From NCBI GenBank assembly GCA_002389905.1, contig DGRE01000008.1:38990-102989 (forward strand): a stretch of DNA of 64,000 nt, written 5' to 3'. The translations under genes were made by a program, and so were the position numbers. Positions 16,290 through 24,517 of this stretch are shown piece by piece (position 1 is the first letter of the stretch; each line of letters begins with the position of its first letter). Below the pieces are notes generated by a model, which had not been told where the DNA came from, did no database searches, and saw only the letters and a list, made by a program, of their open reading frames with translations. Origin of the DNA: Hungatella sp. UBA4396. Its GTDB lineage: Bacteria > Bacillota > Clostridia > Lachnospirales > Lachnospiraceae.

Positions 16290-16697
16290 ATGCTAGTCAA
16301 AAACAGTATGAATTCATGCTTTTTCCTTACAAATAAAGAAGAAGCCGCCCTGAAAGTTTTATGGGCATCAGATACCCCTTTGAGTGCCACCGAAATTGCC
16401 GAAAGAATTCCCGACAGAACCTGGCCTACAAGTTCCATTCAAAGCATTTTGCGGACACTGGAAAAAAAGAAAGCAATTGAAGTGGCTGAAATAACAAAAA
16501 TCGGAAAATCCTATGGCCGTTTGTTTCGGCCAACAACATCTGCCAATGAATACGCTATTATGCAGTTTAACAGATATTACCAGGGAGATGATCAAGATAG
16601 TTTGTCTTTAATATTAATGCTTTTGGGGCAGAAAAGCAGCAAGGAGAAATTCATCGAAGCCTTGCAGGAACTATTGAATCAATACAAGGGAGAATAG
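16290..16697 (+). CDS. BlaI/MecI-family transcriptional repressor
   Basis: A 135-residue winged-helix repressor. The DNA-binding part reads LTNKEEAALKVLWASDTPLSATEIAERI then TSSIQSILRTLEKKKAIEV, the MecI/BlaI pattern, and the C-terminal helices serve dimerisation. In the family it represses beta-lactamase or other operons and is inactivated by the M56 sensor protease BlaR1. Here the next frame is only a 45-residue remnant, so induction by a full BlaR1 from this locus is not possible. The start at 16290 is preferred because GGGAG lies 9 nt before it. Confidence 0.8.
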   Translation: MLVKNSMNSCFFLTNKEEAALKVLWASDTPLSATEIAERIPDRTWPTSSIQSILRTLEKKKAIEVAEITKIGKSYGRLFRPTTSANEYAIMQFNRYYQGDDQDSLSLILMLLGQKSSKEKFIEALQELLNQYKGE

Positions 16698-16700
16698 TTT

Positions 16701-16838
16701 ATGGCATTAATACCATTTTCGTTCCTGACTTCACTTATGCGGGTAAGTATCTTTATAATATTTAAAACACAAAAAACTCCCATAGCCTACAAGTCCTATG
16801 ATGAAAATGCAGGCTGCGGGAATTTTTTATTTTATTGA
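16701..16838 (+). pseudogene. Possible remnant of a BlaR1/M56-type partner
   Basis: A 45-codon frame begins 3 bp after blaI with GGGAGA upstream and encodes MALIPFSFLTSLMRVSIFIIF, a first membrane segment such as begins BlaR1-type proteins. It then runs into a terminator hairpin and stops. The position and hydrophobic start suggest a truncated blaR1. It may instead be a chance short frame. Confidence 0.3.
16779..16830 (+). terminator. Terminator after blaI
   Basis: CCC-AT-AGCCT (16779-16788) pairs with AGGCT-GC-GGG (16811-16820) with two mismatches and is followed by six T. Confidence 0.55.
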
Positions 16839-16910
16839 TATATTTTTCTGATAAATTTCACTGATAAAAAAAGAAGAAAGCATCCATACTAAGACAGGAG
16901 GTGATAAAAC

Positions 16911-17084
16911 ATGAGCCCAAAGGAATTAAATTATATCGAGGATGCGCTCGGACACGAAAAATTTTTAAAGACCCAGTGCCAGGAGGCAGTACAGAATCTG
17001 CAGGACGCTGAATTAAAGTCCTGCGCAGAGCAGCTTATGCAAAAGCATCAGCAGATTTTTGACAACTTCTATAACTTAGTGTAA
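16911..17084 (+). CDS. Small spore-coat-associated protein
   Basis: A 57-residue helical protein (MSPKELNYIEDALGHEKFLKTQ at the start, ending in QQIFDNFYNLV) behind a strong AGGAGGTGAT site. It lies 13 bp before a CotF-type gene and has the size and composition of the short partner proteins that accompany CotF in clostridia. The family assignment rests on context and on the KFLK..C...L.D.ELK pattern typical of coat F-like helices. It is too short to appear in most gene predictions but is well supported by its ribosome site and tight spacing. Confidence 0.7.
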   Translation: MSPKELNYIEDALGHEKFLKTQCQEAVQNLQDAELKSCAEQLMQKHQQIFDNFYNLV

Positions 17085-17097
17085 GGAGGAATCACCT

Positions 17098-17343
17098 ATG
17101 GATGACAAGTGTATTATGGAGAACCTGCTCCACACAACCAAGGGCGTGTGCAACCTATATCTGCATGGAACCATTGAATCCCCTACCATGAATGTGCATC
17201 AGGCATTTGACAACGCCTTAAACGATAGTTTATGTATGCAGGATGACATCTACAAAAAGATGTCCTCAAAGGGATGGTATACCACAGAACAGGCAGAGCA
17301 GCAAAAGATTACCAAGGTAAAAAATCAGTTTGCAGGCATGTAA
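17098..17343 (+). CDS. CotF-family spore coat protein
   Basis: An 81-residue protein with the coat F helix pattern: MENLLHTTKGVCNLYLHGTIES, then VHQAFDNALNDSLCMQDDIYKKMSSKGWYTTEQAEQQKI. The phrase QD.IY..M..KGWY is characteristic of CotF-type proteins deposited in the spore coat. AAGGAGG precedes the ATG. It forms an operon with the 57-residue protein upstream. Expression is expected late in sporulation in the mother cell, though no sigma-K promoter was recognised. The gene ends at a strong bidirectional terminator. Confidence 0.8.
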   Translation: MDDKCIMENLLHTTKGVCNLYLHGTIESPTMNVHQAFDNALNDSLCMQDDIYKKMSSKGWYTTEQAEQQKITKVKNQFAGM

Positions 17344-17347
17344 CTGA

Positions 17348-17391
17348 AAAAAAGCTATGGGGTCCTCTTATGGGGATCCCATAGCTTTTTT
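17348..17391. terminator. Strong bidirectional terminator
   Basis: AAAAAAGCTATGGG pairs with CCCATAGCTTTTTT, with extra CC/GG pairing in the loop. It serves the coat operon from one side and the phosphatase gene from the other. Confidence 0.85.
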
Positions 17392-18571
17392 AATAATAGG
17401 TTACCGTAACCTTTTTCCCCATTTCTCCTGCTGTCTGCTTTAATTGCTCCACCAGATTCTGCCTGATACCCAGATCAAAGGGCAGTCCCGGATTCTGGTA
17501 AGCACTGTTGATGGCTCTTCCCACATATAGATTAAGCTCCGTACAATCCTCTATGATCATCTTAGCCACCATGGAAGCGCCGTTTGGCCGGTCCAGTTCC
17601 AGGAAAAATTCTTCTGAAACAGATTCATTATTTAAATAACTCTTCAAAAGCTGCAAGACTCTGTTCAAGGTTAAAACCCCTTCCGTCACCAGCTCAATGC
17701 CGTCAATAAAGGCAATAGGCGGAATGTCCGGATCATTGTAATCCAGGGATACATCCAGTTTCTTTCCGGTCACTCTGGATACGATATTTGCGCTGGTCCC
17801 TCCGCAGACAATTCTCTTTACCCCTTCATCTCCGGAAAGAAAATCCTTAACAATTCCCTCATCGTCGTCCTGTCTCTTTGGAGGCCCTGTCATCAAGTGA
17901 ACCGGCTTTCTGTCAATAATCCGCATAACCGCCACGGTAGTGTCATCTCCGGGCCTGAACTGATAAAGCTCATCACAGGCCCTGCTAAGGGCTGAAGCCA
18001 GACGAACCGCAGATATGGTCAGACGGTACTGCTTCACCGCATAAGCTGCCAGCTCATCCCACTGCCAGCCAAAGTTCAGCAGCTGCCCCACTCCCGCATG
18101 AATGGTTCCGTCGCTCATCAGGACCAGAGCATCCCCTTTTTTTACACGAAAACGGTATTCATTGATCTGTTTGTCCCGTATGACCCTGGAATTCTTGGGG
18201 ATAGAAACCAGACTTCCGTCTCGGATAAAGATGCAGCCCGGATTGTCAAATTCCACCAGATAGGCTTCCCCGCTGTTAAACACCTGAAGGATGCTGAAGG
18301 TGGAATAAGCCACCTGCCGCACCTGGCACACCGGAAGAGTCTCCACAATGGTTTCCACACACTCCTCCAAAGTGGCCCCGTTTAAAAACATGGTCCCTAA
18401 AATCTTGGATGTCATGGTAGCCAGAATATTGGCCTTTACCCCGCTGCCCATGCCGTCGGCAAGGATCATGATGTTGGAGTCCCCTGTATGTAAAAGCTCC
18501 ACCTTGTCCCCGCATAATATTTCACTGAATTTATTCAAGCTTTTGTATGCAACATCAACCGTAACTCCCAT
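17390..18571 (-). CDS. SpoIIE-type PP2C protein phosphatase of the hydrogenase sensor module
   Basis: A 393-residue soluble Ser/Thr phosphatase. The PP2C/SpoIIE domain fills about residues 1-215, with LADGMGSG, LMSDG and GDDTTVAV, which carry the Mn-binding aspartates. A C-terminal region of about 170 residues is of unknown fold. In Bacillus such phosphatases (RsbU, SpoIIE) dephosphorylate anti-anti-sigma proteins. The start at 18571 overlaps the hydrogenase stop by one base (TGATG), so translation is coupled and the phosphatase is likely the output of the HydS sensor. The target is unknown; the RsbW-like ATPase at 7001-7429 is a natural candidate partner (inference). Confidence 0.85.
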   Translation of the reverse strand: MGVTVDVAYKSLNKFSEILCGDKVELLHTGDSNIMILADGMGSGVKANILATMTSKILGTMFLNGATLEECVETIVETLPVCQVRQVAYSTFSILQVFNSGEAYLVEFDNPGCIFIRDGSLVSIPKNSRVIRDKQINEYRFRVKKGDALVLMSDGTIHAGVGQLLNFGWQWDELAAYAVKQYRLTISAVRLASALSRACDELYQFRPGDDTTVAVMRIIDRKPVHLMTGPPKRQDDDEGIVKDFLSGDEGVKRIVCGGTSANIVSRVTGKKLDVSLDYNDPDIPPIAFIDGIELVTEGVLTLNRVLQLLKSYLNNESVSEEFFLELDRPNGASMVAKMIIEDCTELNLYVGRAINSAYQNPGLPFDLGIRQNLVEQLKQTAGEMGKKVTVTYY

Positions 18572-20304
18572 CACCTGACCTCGCTTTCGCTTCCCTCTTC
18601 CAATAAGGACCGGCAAAGCTTCGTTAATGTGGTCTTGGTTTCGGCTGTTGTTTCACCCAGAAGTCCGGCGATTTCCTGAGCCACCATCATCTGCTTGCGA
18701 ATGACCTCCTGGGCCAGCTCAATGGTTTCCAGCTTCTTTTCATACTCCTGCCTTGCCTGCTCCTCAGCCTTGGTGATATCAATAAAGGTAGCCAGCACCA
18801 CATCCTCTTTTTCAATGTATACAATGTTTTGGAGGGTGGAGAAACGGTATTCGCCGTAGGTCACCTTTTTCCCGTGGATATTCTGGTGGGAATCATAAAC
18901 CCACTGAAAATCAGAAGGGTCAATCAGCTCATATAAGTACATATCCAAAGCTTCCTGCCGGTTCTTTCCGAAATATTTCTGTCCCACTGCCGAATACTCC
19001 AGAATCTTCATATCCTTATCCACAATCAAAACGATGTTAGGAGAGGTTTCCATAACCAGATTGGATAAGGATTCCGCTTTTTCGTTCATAAATGGAATAC
19101 ACATATTAAGCTCCGCCTTTTTCTGGAACACAGCCACAGCCTTTTCCCGGCAGGTGGAATAACCGCAGGCACCGCAGTTCAGCTCATCCTCGGGCCTGGT
19201 CTTTCCGATCTGCTTTAAAATATCCTGAATCTGAACCTCCGTAGGCATCCGCTCCCTGGGCGCCCGGTCCGCAAACCGTTTTTTAAAGGATATGGATTCC
19301 AGCACCTCATGAAGCTCTTCTTCAGGCACCGGCTCCCGTTTAATGGACTCTTCCATATCCAGCTTCACCTTAAACCGGGATATGCCCCCTGTGTCCACGG
19401 CAGGGCCCTTGATACAGCCCCCGGAGCACATGTTCATCTCAATGAAACAGCCCTGAATATCTCCCCTCATCATGCTTTCGCACAAATCAATGCAGTTTCT
19501 GGAGCCATGGACATAAAACTTCCGGTATCCATCCTTTTCCTTATGTCCGGCCAGAACAGAATTCACCACTCCATTGGTGACCGGGTAAAGGCGGTTGACT
19601 CTGGGATTAAAGCTTTTAAAGGGAATATCTTCACAATCCTCTATGGCAATGTCCTCCTCAGAAAGCCACCGCAGAATATCATTGAAGTTGAGGACCGCGT
19701 CAATGTACTCCCCGTGGCGGCTGTCCTGGGATTCCTTTTTCTTCGCAATACAGGGGCCTAAAAATACCACCTTCACCTCAGGTCCCATTTCCTCCTTGAT
19801 CAGCTTTCCGTGGGCGATCATAGGAGAGACTACCGGAGCCAGATAAGGAATCAGCCTGGGGTAGTAAATTTCAATCAGATCATTGACGCTGGGACAGCAG
19901 GTGGTAATGATGTTTTCCATCTCCCCCTCCTTTAAAAGCCTGGCATACTCCGCTGTCACCAGAGCCGCACCCTCTGCGGTCTCCCGGACATCGGCAAAGC
20001 CCAGCTTTCTCAATGCCCCGTTTACCTGCCCCATGGAACCATAAGGCAGCAGCCCCATATAGGACGGCGCCAGGGAAATGACCACTGGTATTCCCGCTTT
20101 TATGTAGCCTTTAACCAGCTCTGAATCGCTGACCAGGGTTTTGGCGGACTGAGGACAGACCTTCATGCATTTTCCGCATAAAATGCACTTATCCTCCATG
20201 ATCTCAGCCCGCTCATCCTTAATCATGACTGCCTTGACTTCACAGTTACGGACACATTTATAACAGTGCTTGCATTTCATAGACTTAAAATCAATGATCC
20301 CCAT
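18571..20304 (-). CDS. Putative sensory [FeFe]-hydrogenase HydS with PAS domain
   Basis: A 577-residue member of the putative sensory [FeFe]-hydrogenase group. Two [4Fe-4S] motifs (CKHCYKCVRNC, CILCGKCMKVCP) precede the H-cluster domain with TTCCPS (about 133), LGPCIAKKKE (about 180) and MCSGGC (about 291). Next come an Fe-S domain (CGACGYSTCREKA, about 370) and a PAS domain (about 405-510, TSPNIVLIVDKDMKILEYS), and the chain ends in a coiled coil. All H-cluster cysteines are present. In known group C enzymes, slow H2 turnover is thought to set the state of the PAS domain. The Trx-like ferredoxin upstream and the SpoIIE phosphatase downstream form the expected module. Confidence 0.88.
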   Translation of the reverse strand: MGIIDFKSMKCKHCYKCVRNCEVKAVMIKDERAEIMEDKCILCGKCMKVCPQSAKTLVSDSELVKGYIKAGIPVVISLAPSYMGLLPYGSMGQVNGALRKLGFADVRETAEGAALVTAEYARLLKEGEMENIITTCCPSVNDLIEIYYPRLIPYLAPVVSPMIAHGKLIKEEMGPEVKVVFLGPCIAKKKESQDSRHGEYIDAVLNFNDILRWLSEEDIAIEDCEDIPFKSFNPRVNRLYPVTNGVVNSVLAGHKEKDGYRKFYVHGSRNCIDLCESMMRGDIQGCFIEMNMCSGGCIKGPAVDTGGISRFKVKLDMEESIKREPVPEEELHEVLESISFKKRFADRAPRERMPTEVQIQDILKQIGKTRPEDELNCGACGYSTCREKAVAVFQKKAELNMCIPFMNEKAESLSNLVMETSPNIVLIVDKDMKILEYSAVGQKYFGKNRQEALDMYLYELIDPSDFQWVYDSHQNIHGKKVTYGEYRFSTLQNIVYIEKEDVVLATFIDITKAEEQARQEYEKKLETIELAQEVIRKQMMVAQEIAGLLGETTAETKTTLTKLCRSLLEEGSESEVR

Positions 20305-20306
20305 GA

Positions 20307-20546
20307 TTATAGCCTCCCTGCGATTTCTTTTTCAAAAAACTCCTTTGTATCCTCTGGCTTTAAAGAATAAACCTCCCCGTCCAGAGTAACACAGACGCCG
20401 CTTACACAGTGTCCGCTGCAAAATGATCCGTTTAAATCGACCTGGCCTTCAAGACGTTTCTCCTTTACGAGGCTCTGAAGCTGGGAAATAATTTCCCTGG
20501 ACCCCTTTAAGTGACACGCACTTCCAATACAGATTGTTACTCTCAT
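20307..20546 (-). CDS. Small thioredoxin-like [2Fe-2S] ferredoxin
   Basis: A 79-residue protein of the NuoE C-terminal type. The ligand cysteines lie in CIGSAC and CSGHCVSGVC. It would pass electrons to the HydS protein, whose gene starts 2 bp after its stop. It is first in a three-gene leftward operon preceded by a TTGATA-17-GATAAT promoter and a Rex-like palindrome. GGAGGG is upstream of the ATG. The family and module are clear; direct electron transfer is inferred. Confidence 0.8.
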   Translation of the reverse strand: MRVTICIGSACHLKGSREIISQLQSLVKEKRLEGQVDLNGSFCSGHCVSGVCVTLDGEVYSLKPEDTKEFFEKEIAGRL

Positions 20547-20597
20547 GAATATTCTCCCTCCAAATTACATTCGGCCTGTAAGTAATCCTTTGGAGTA

Positions 20598-20626
20598 ATT
20601 ATCGCACATTGTTATATTGTTATCAA
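20598..20626 (-). promoter_or_regulatory. Promoter with Rex-like operator for the HydS module
   Basis: On the minus strand TTGATA (20621-20626), a 17-bp spacer and GATAAT (20598-20603) form a good sigma-A promoter. Its spacer and -35 coincide with TTGTTATATTGTTATCAA (20609-20626), which matches the clostridial Rex consensus TTGTTAANNNNTTAACAA at 12 of 14 defined positions. Confidence 0.55.
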
Positions 20627-20633
20627 TGTATTT

Positions 20634-22406
20634 TTATCGATTACCTGTATTTTTTGGAGTACAGGTAATCATGACCTCCTCAATCCTCTGCTCCTCCACA
20701 TTAATCAGACCGTAGGTGTTGAGCCGGAGCTTGGGAATGACGGGAAGGCTGGCAAAGGCCAGAGTCATAAAGGGATCAATATTTTCTCCGATTCCAAGGT
20801 CTCTTGCATGGGCTTTCAGCTCCTCCAGCTTTTCATCCACCCACCAGGCCGGTTCCTCGCTCATAAGCCCGGCAATGGGCAATGGAAGCTCTCCTAAGAC
20901 CTTTCCGCCGGCCACAATTGCCAGACCGCCCCGGTTCTTTCTCACAGTGTTTCCGGCCAGAGCCATATCCTCATCATTGGTGCCTGCTAAAATCAGGTTG
21001 TGGGAGTCATGGGCAATGCTGGTGGCGACTGCCCCCCGCTTTAATCCATAACCGCCTAAAAAGCCCAGCCCCATATGGCCTGTATTGTGGTGGCGCTCCA
21101 GCACCGCCATTTTTACGATGTCCTGTTCCACATTGACGCCGGGTGCAGTCCCCTCCTGCTCCGTCCAGGGAGCCAAAAGCTCTGTGGTGGCCAGCTCTCC
21201 CGGAGTCAGGCAGAGAACCCGGATGGTATCACCCTTTTTCTCCATACGTAAGTCTTCGGGGCAGATTTCTTTTAACCGGAAGGAATCCCCCACTCTGGCG
21301 GGAGTTTCCACGCTCCGCCTTTCTGCTGCCAGGATTTCTTCCTTCATCACACCGTTTTCCGCAACCAGCTTTCCGTTTTTGTAAACCTGCCTGACTTCAA
21401 AATTCTCCAAATCGGAAACCACCAGAAGGTTTGCCTTGTATCCCGGTGCAATGGCTCCCACCTCAGAAAGCCCGAAATACTGGGCTGCATGAAAGGAGCC
21501 CATAAGGACTGCGTGAATGGGGTCAGCCCCCAGGCTTACCGCCCTTCCTATGATGTAATCCAGGTGCCCCAGCCTGGTTAAGTCTCCCGGATGCTTATCA
21601 TCAGTCACCAGCATACAGCGGCGGTAATAAGGCTCTTTAAACAAGGGAAGCAGGGCTTCTAAGTTCCTTGCCGCAGTGCCCTCCCGGATCATGACCCACT
21701 GTCCCCTTCTGATCTTTTCTATGGCCTCTTCTGCATCGCTGCATTCATGGTCAGACTGCACCCCGGCAGCCACATATGCGTTTAACTCCCTGCCAAAAAG
21801 CCCCGGCGCGTGGCCGTCAATGAGCATCTTTTTCTTTCTGGCATCCTCCACCTTATCAAGAATCCCTACGTCAGCCCTTACGGTTCCGTAGGAATTCATC
21901 AGCTCCGCCAGTCCCAGCACCCGTTCCTCCTCATAGAGGGGCGCCAGGGCCTCTGCGTTTAAAATAGCTCCTGACTCGTCAAGGCCTGTGGCCGGCACGC
22001 AGGAGGGAAGCATAAAATACACATCAAGGGTAAGCCCCTTGGTCCGTTCCATCATAAAACGGATTCCTTCCGTTCCCGCCACATTGGCAATTTCATGAGG
22101 GTCTGTAATGACAGCCTGGGTTCCGTGAGGCACCACGGCCTTTTCAAACTCTCCCGGAGCCACCATAGAGCTTTCTAAATGAATGTGCCCGTCAATCAGT
22201 CCAGGGCAGACGGTCTGGCCCCCCAGCTCGATCTCCGTCTGTCCCTCATAATCCCCTATTCCCACAATATATCCGCCTTCAATGGCAATGTCCCCTGTTT
22301 CCAGCTCTGCCGTAAACACATTGACCACCTTTGCATGTTTTAACACCAGAGATGCTTTTTTTGCCCCTGACGCAGCCAGTATCCGTTCTGTCAGCATCCG
22401 TTCCAT
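20634..22406 (-). CDS. ade: Adenine deaminase
   Basis: Converts adenine to hypoxanthine and ammonia in purine salvage. The 590-residue chain has the amidohydrolase metal site GLIDGHIHLESS near residue 80, VITDPHEIANVAG, the conserved DGHAPGL and SDHE segments, and the C-terminal half typical of the Ade family (HNTGHMGLGFLGGYGLKRGAVATSIAHDSHN, in which the His residues are conserved). The length is standard. The start was moved to 22406, which has AAGGAGG 10 nt upstream; the longer frame overlaps the neighbouring gene. It follows purine nucleoside phosphorylase by 16 bp, so adenosine-type nucleosides can be taken to hypoxanthine by one operon. Confidence 0.93.
   Translation of the reverse strand: MERMLTERILAASGAKKASLVLKHAKVVNVFTAELETGDIAIEGGYIVGIGDYEGQTEIELGGQTVCPGLIDGHIHLESSMVAPGEFEKAVVPHGTQAVITDPHEIANVAGTEGIRFMMERTKGLTLDVYFMLPSCVPATGLDESGAILNAEALAPLYEEERVLGLAELMNSYGTVRADVGILDKVEDARKKKMLIDGHAPGLFGRELNAYVAAGVQSDHECSDAEEAIEKIRRGQWVMIREGTAARNLEALLPLFKEPYYRRCMLVTDDKHPGDLTRLGHLDYIIGRAVSLGADPIHAVLMGSFHAAQYFGLSEVGAIAPGYKANLLVVSDLENFEVRQVYKNGKLVAENGVMKEEILAAERRSVETPARVGDSFRLKEICPEDLRMEKKGDTIRVLCLTPGELATTELLAPWTEQEGTAPGVNVEQDIVKMAVLERHHNTGHMGLGFLGGYGLKRGAVATSIAHDSHNLILAGTNDEDMALAGNTVRKNRGGLAIVAGGKVLGELPLPIAGLMSEEPAWWVDEKLEELKAHARDLGIGENIDPFMTLAFASLPVIPKLRLNTYGLINVEEQRIEEVMITCTPKNTGNR
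20639..20670. repeat. Hairpin at the 3' end of ade
   Basis: GATTACCTGTA (20639-20649) and TACAGGTAATC (20660-20670) are a perfect 11-bp inverted repeat overlapping the last codons of ade. There is no T-run, so it is a possible mRNA-end stabiliser or weak terminator. Confidence 0.5.
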
Positions 22407-22422
22407 AAGAAATATCCTCCTT

Positions 22423-23253
22423 TTACTTTCCGGCAAATCCTGTAATGGAAGCCGTAATTAACCGTTTAAACTGAGGTGCGACCCTGTCCGCTGTTTCCTG
22501 CACCTCCGTATGGCTTAAAGGCTGGTCTAAAATGCCGCAGGCCATGTTGGTGATACAGGAAATTCCGCACACCTCCATGCCCATATGCCTTGCTGCAACT
22601 GCTTCGCAGGCCGTGCTCATGCCCACTGCATCAGCCCCTAAGATGCGGCACATGGAAACCTCTGACGGAGATTCATAAGCAGGTCCCGTAAGCTGCATGT
22701 AAACTCCTTCTCTGAGGCCGATTCCCTCTTCTTTTGCAGCGTTTTTAATGATCTGCTGCAATCTTCTGCTGTAAACCTGGCTCATATCAGGAAATCTGGG
22801 CCCCAGTTCCTCTATGTTTGTTCCCAGAAGCGGGGAGGGAACAAAGGTGGAAATATGGTCCCTGATCAGCATGAAGTCTCCCGGATCAAAGTCCTTATTG
22901 ACTCCTCCTGCCGCATTGGTGAGAAACAGGGTCTTAGCTCCCATCAGCCCCATAAGCCTGGCAGGAAGCACCACGTCAGTCATGGGGTATCCTTCATAGT
23001 AATGAACCCTTCCCTGCATGATCACCACCGGAACCTGATTCACATATCCGAACACAAATCTGCCCTTGTGCCCGGCAACCGTTGACACCGGAAATCCTTC
23101 GATGTCCTTGTACTCGATGGATGCAGACACTTTAATTTCCTCTGCATACTCCCCAAGACCGGAGCCGAGAATCAAAGCCGCTTCGGGGACAAAATCAGTC
23201 TTTTCCCTCACGCTTTTCAAGCAGTTTTCCAGCTTTGCATATACCTCATTCAT
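22423..23253 (-). CDS. Purine nucleoside phosphorylase
   Basis: Phosphorolysis of purine nucleosides to base and ribose-1-phosphate. This is a 276-residue trimeric-type PNP (PNP/MTAP family, PunA/DeoD2-like): LILGSGLGEYAEEI carries the phosphate-binding Gly-Ser, followed by VAGHKGRFVFG, GRVHYYEGYPM, LTNAAGGVN, the Glu in TGPAYESPSE, VGMSTACEA and SCITNMACGI. The length and all motifs are normal. A 147-bp gap separates it from the divergent ABC operon. No purine riboswitch was recognisable in the leader. Confidence 0.92.
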   Translation of the reverse strand: MNEVYAKLENCLKSVREKTDFVPEAALILGSGLGEYAEEIKVSASIEYKDIEGFPVSTVAGHKGRFVFGYVNQVPVVIMQGRVHYYEGYPMTDVVLPARLMGLMGAKTLFLTNAAGGVNKDFDPGDFMLIRDHISTFVPSPLLGTNIEELGPRFPDMSQVYSRRLQQIIKNAAKEEGIGLREGVYMQLTGPAYESPSEVSMCRILGADAVGMSTACEAVAARHMGMEVCGISCITNMACGILDQPLSHTEVQETADRVAPQFKRLITASITGFAGK

Positions 23254-23346
23254 ATGTCATTTTTCTCCCTTCTATATCATGCATAAATGATGTTAATACA
23301 GATGTTTTCAGTATACCACATTTACGGCTGTATCTGTATCTATATT

Positions 23347-23376
23347 TTGACAATTACAGGGAAATAATGGTATACT
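23347..23376 (+). promoter_or_regulatory. Promoter of the NMT1/SsuA-type ABC operon
   Basis: TTGACA (23347-23352), 18-bp spacer, TATACT (23371-23376). A small GNRA-loop hairpin, CTGTCCGAAAGGGCAG, follows in the leader just before the ribosome site. Confidence 0.7.
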
Positions 23377-23411
23377 GAGGCTGTCCGAAAGGGCAGAAAG
23401 TGAGGAGAATT

Positions 23412-24482
23412 ATGAAAAAAATATTATCAGTATTAACGGCTCTTGCCATGACCGCCGCCGTTTTAACCGGCTGCGCCAAAGGAGGGGCGGAAACCACGGC
23501 TGCGCCTTCCGAAACAGAAACCTCTGCTTCCGTGACAACGGCAGAAACTTCTTCGGAAGCCTCCAAAGCAGAAGAAGCTCCGGAAGCCAAAGCTTTGAGA
23601 ATCGGTTCTTTAAAGGGACCTACCTCCATGGGCCTTGTGGAATTAATGGACAAGTCTGAAAAGGGCGGGTCAGAAGGTTCCTATGAGTTCACTATGGTGA
23701 CTGCCGCTGATGAGCTTCTGGGAAAAATTGCGTCAGGAGAACTGGACATGGCATTGGTGCCTGCAAACATGGCTTCCATCATCTACAGCAAGACCAATCA
23801 GGGAATCAGCGTCATTGACATCAACACTTTGGGCGTGCTTTACGCAGTATCCTCTGACGACACCATTAAAACTACAGGAGACTTAAAAGGAAAGACAGTA
23901 TATTTGACGGGAAAAGGAGCTACACCGGATTATGCCTTCCGCCATGTGCTCAAAGCCAACGGACTGACCGACAGCGATGTCACCCTGGAATATAAATCAG
24001 AGGCGGCTGAGGTGGCTGCTATTTTAAAGGAAAAGCCAGACGCAGTGGGCCTCCTTCCCCAGCCGTTCGTAACGGTTGCCCTGGCTCAAAACGATGCTCT
24101 GAAAATCGTTTTAGATCTGACAAAGGAATGGAATGCTGCCGGAATCGAAGACAGCGGAAGCCTGGTAACCGGAGTGACCATCTGCCGCAACGATGTTTTA
24201 AAGGAGCAGAAGGAAGCTGTTGAAACCTTTATGGCCGAGCATAACACCTCCGCCCAGTATGCCAATTCCAACCCTGCCGAAACCGCTGCCCTGGTGGCTG
24301 CCGCCGGAATTATCGAAAAGGCTCCCATTGCGGAAAAGGCCATTCCTTACTGCAGCATCACCTATATTGACGGGGAGGAAATGAAATCCCTGTTGAGCGG
24401 ATACTTAAAGGTTCTCTTTGATATGGACCCAGCTTCCGTGGGAGGAGCACTTCCGGCTGATGATTTTTATTATCTGCCGTAA
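23412..24482 (+). CDS. ABC transporter substrate-binding lipoprotein (NMT1/SsuA-like)
   Basis: A 356-residue lipoprotein: signal with lipobox VLTGC, then an Ala/Glu/Thr/Ser-rich tether to about residue 60, then a periplasmic-binding fold of the NMT1 type. It contains LRIGSLKGPTSMGLVELM, DMALVPANMASIIYSKT, LKGKTVYLTGKGATPDYAFRHVLKANG and AVGLLPQPFVTVAL. Proteins of this class bind nitrate, sulfonates, taurine or thiamine precursors; the ligand cannot be deduced. GAGGAGAA precedes the ATG at 23412. It starts a three-gene operon with its permease and ATPase. Confidence 0.85.
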   Translation: MKKILSVLTALAMTAAVLTGCAKGGAETTAAPSETETSASVTTAETSSEASKAEEAPEAKALRIGSLKGPTSMGLVELMDKSEKGGSEGSYEFTMVTAADELLGKIASGELDMALVPANMASIIYSKTNQGISVIDINTLGVLYAVSSDDTIKTTGDLKGKTVYLTGKGATPDYAFRHVLKANGLTDSDVTLEYKSEAAEVAAILKEKPDAVGLLPQPFVTVALAQNDALKIVLDLTKEWNAAGIEDSGSLVTGVTICRNDVLKEQKEAVETFMAEHNTSAQYANSNPAETAALVAAAGIIEKAPIAEKAIPYCSITYIDGEEMKSLLSGYLKVLFDMDPASVGGALPADDFYYLP

Positions 24483-24517
24483 TCAGATAAAAAACCAATT
24501 AGAAAAAGGAGACTTCC

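Noticed and set aside
23254..23411. Purine or TPP riboswitch in the leaders of the purine and ABC operons
   Set aside because: Neither the purine aptamer core nor the TPP CTGAGA motif is present; only a small GNRA-loop hairpin was found.
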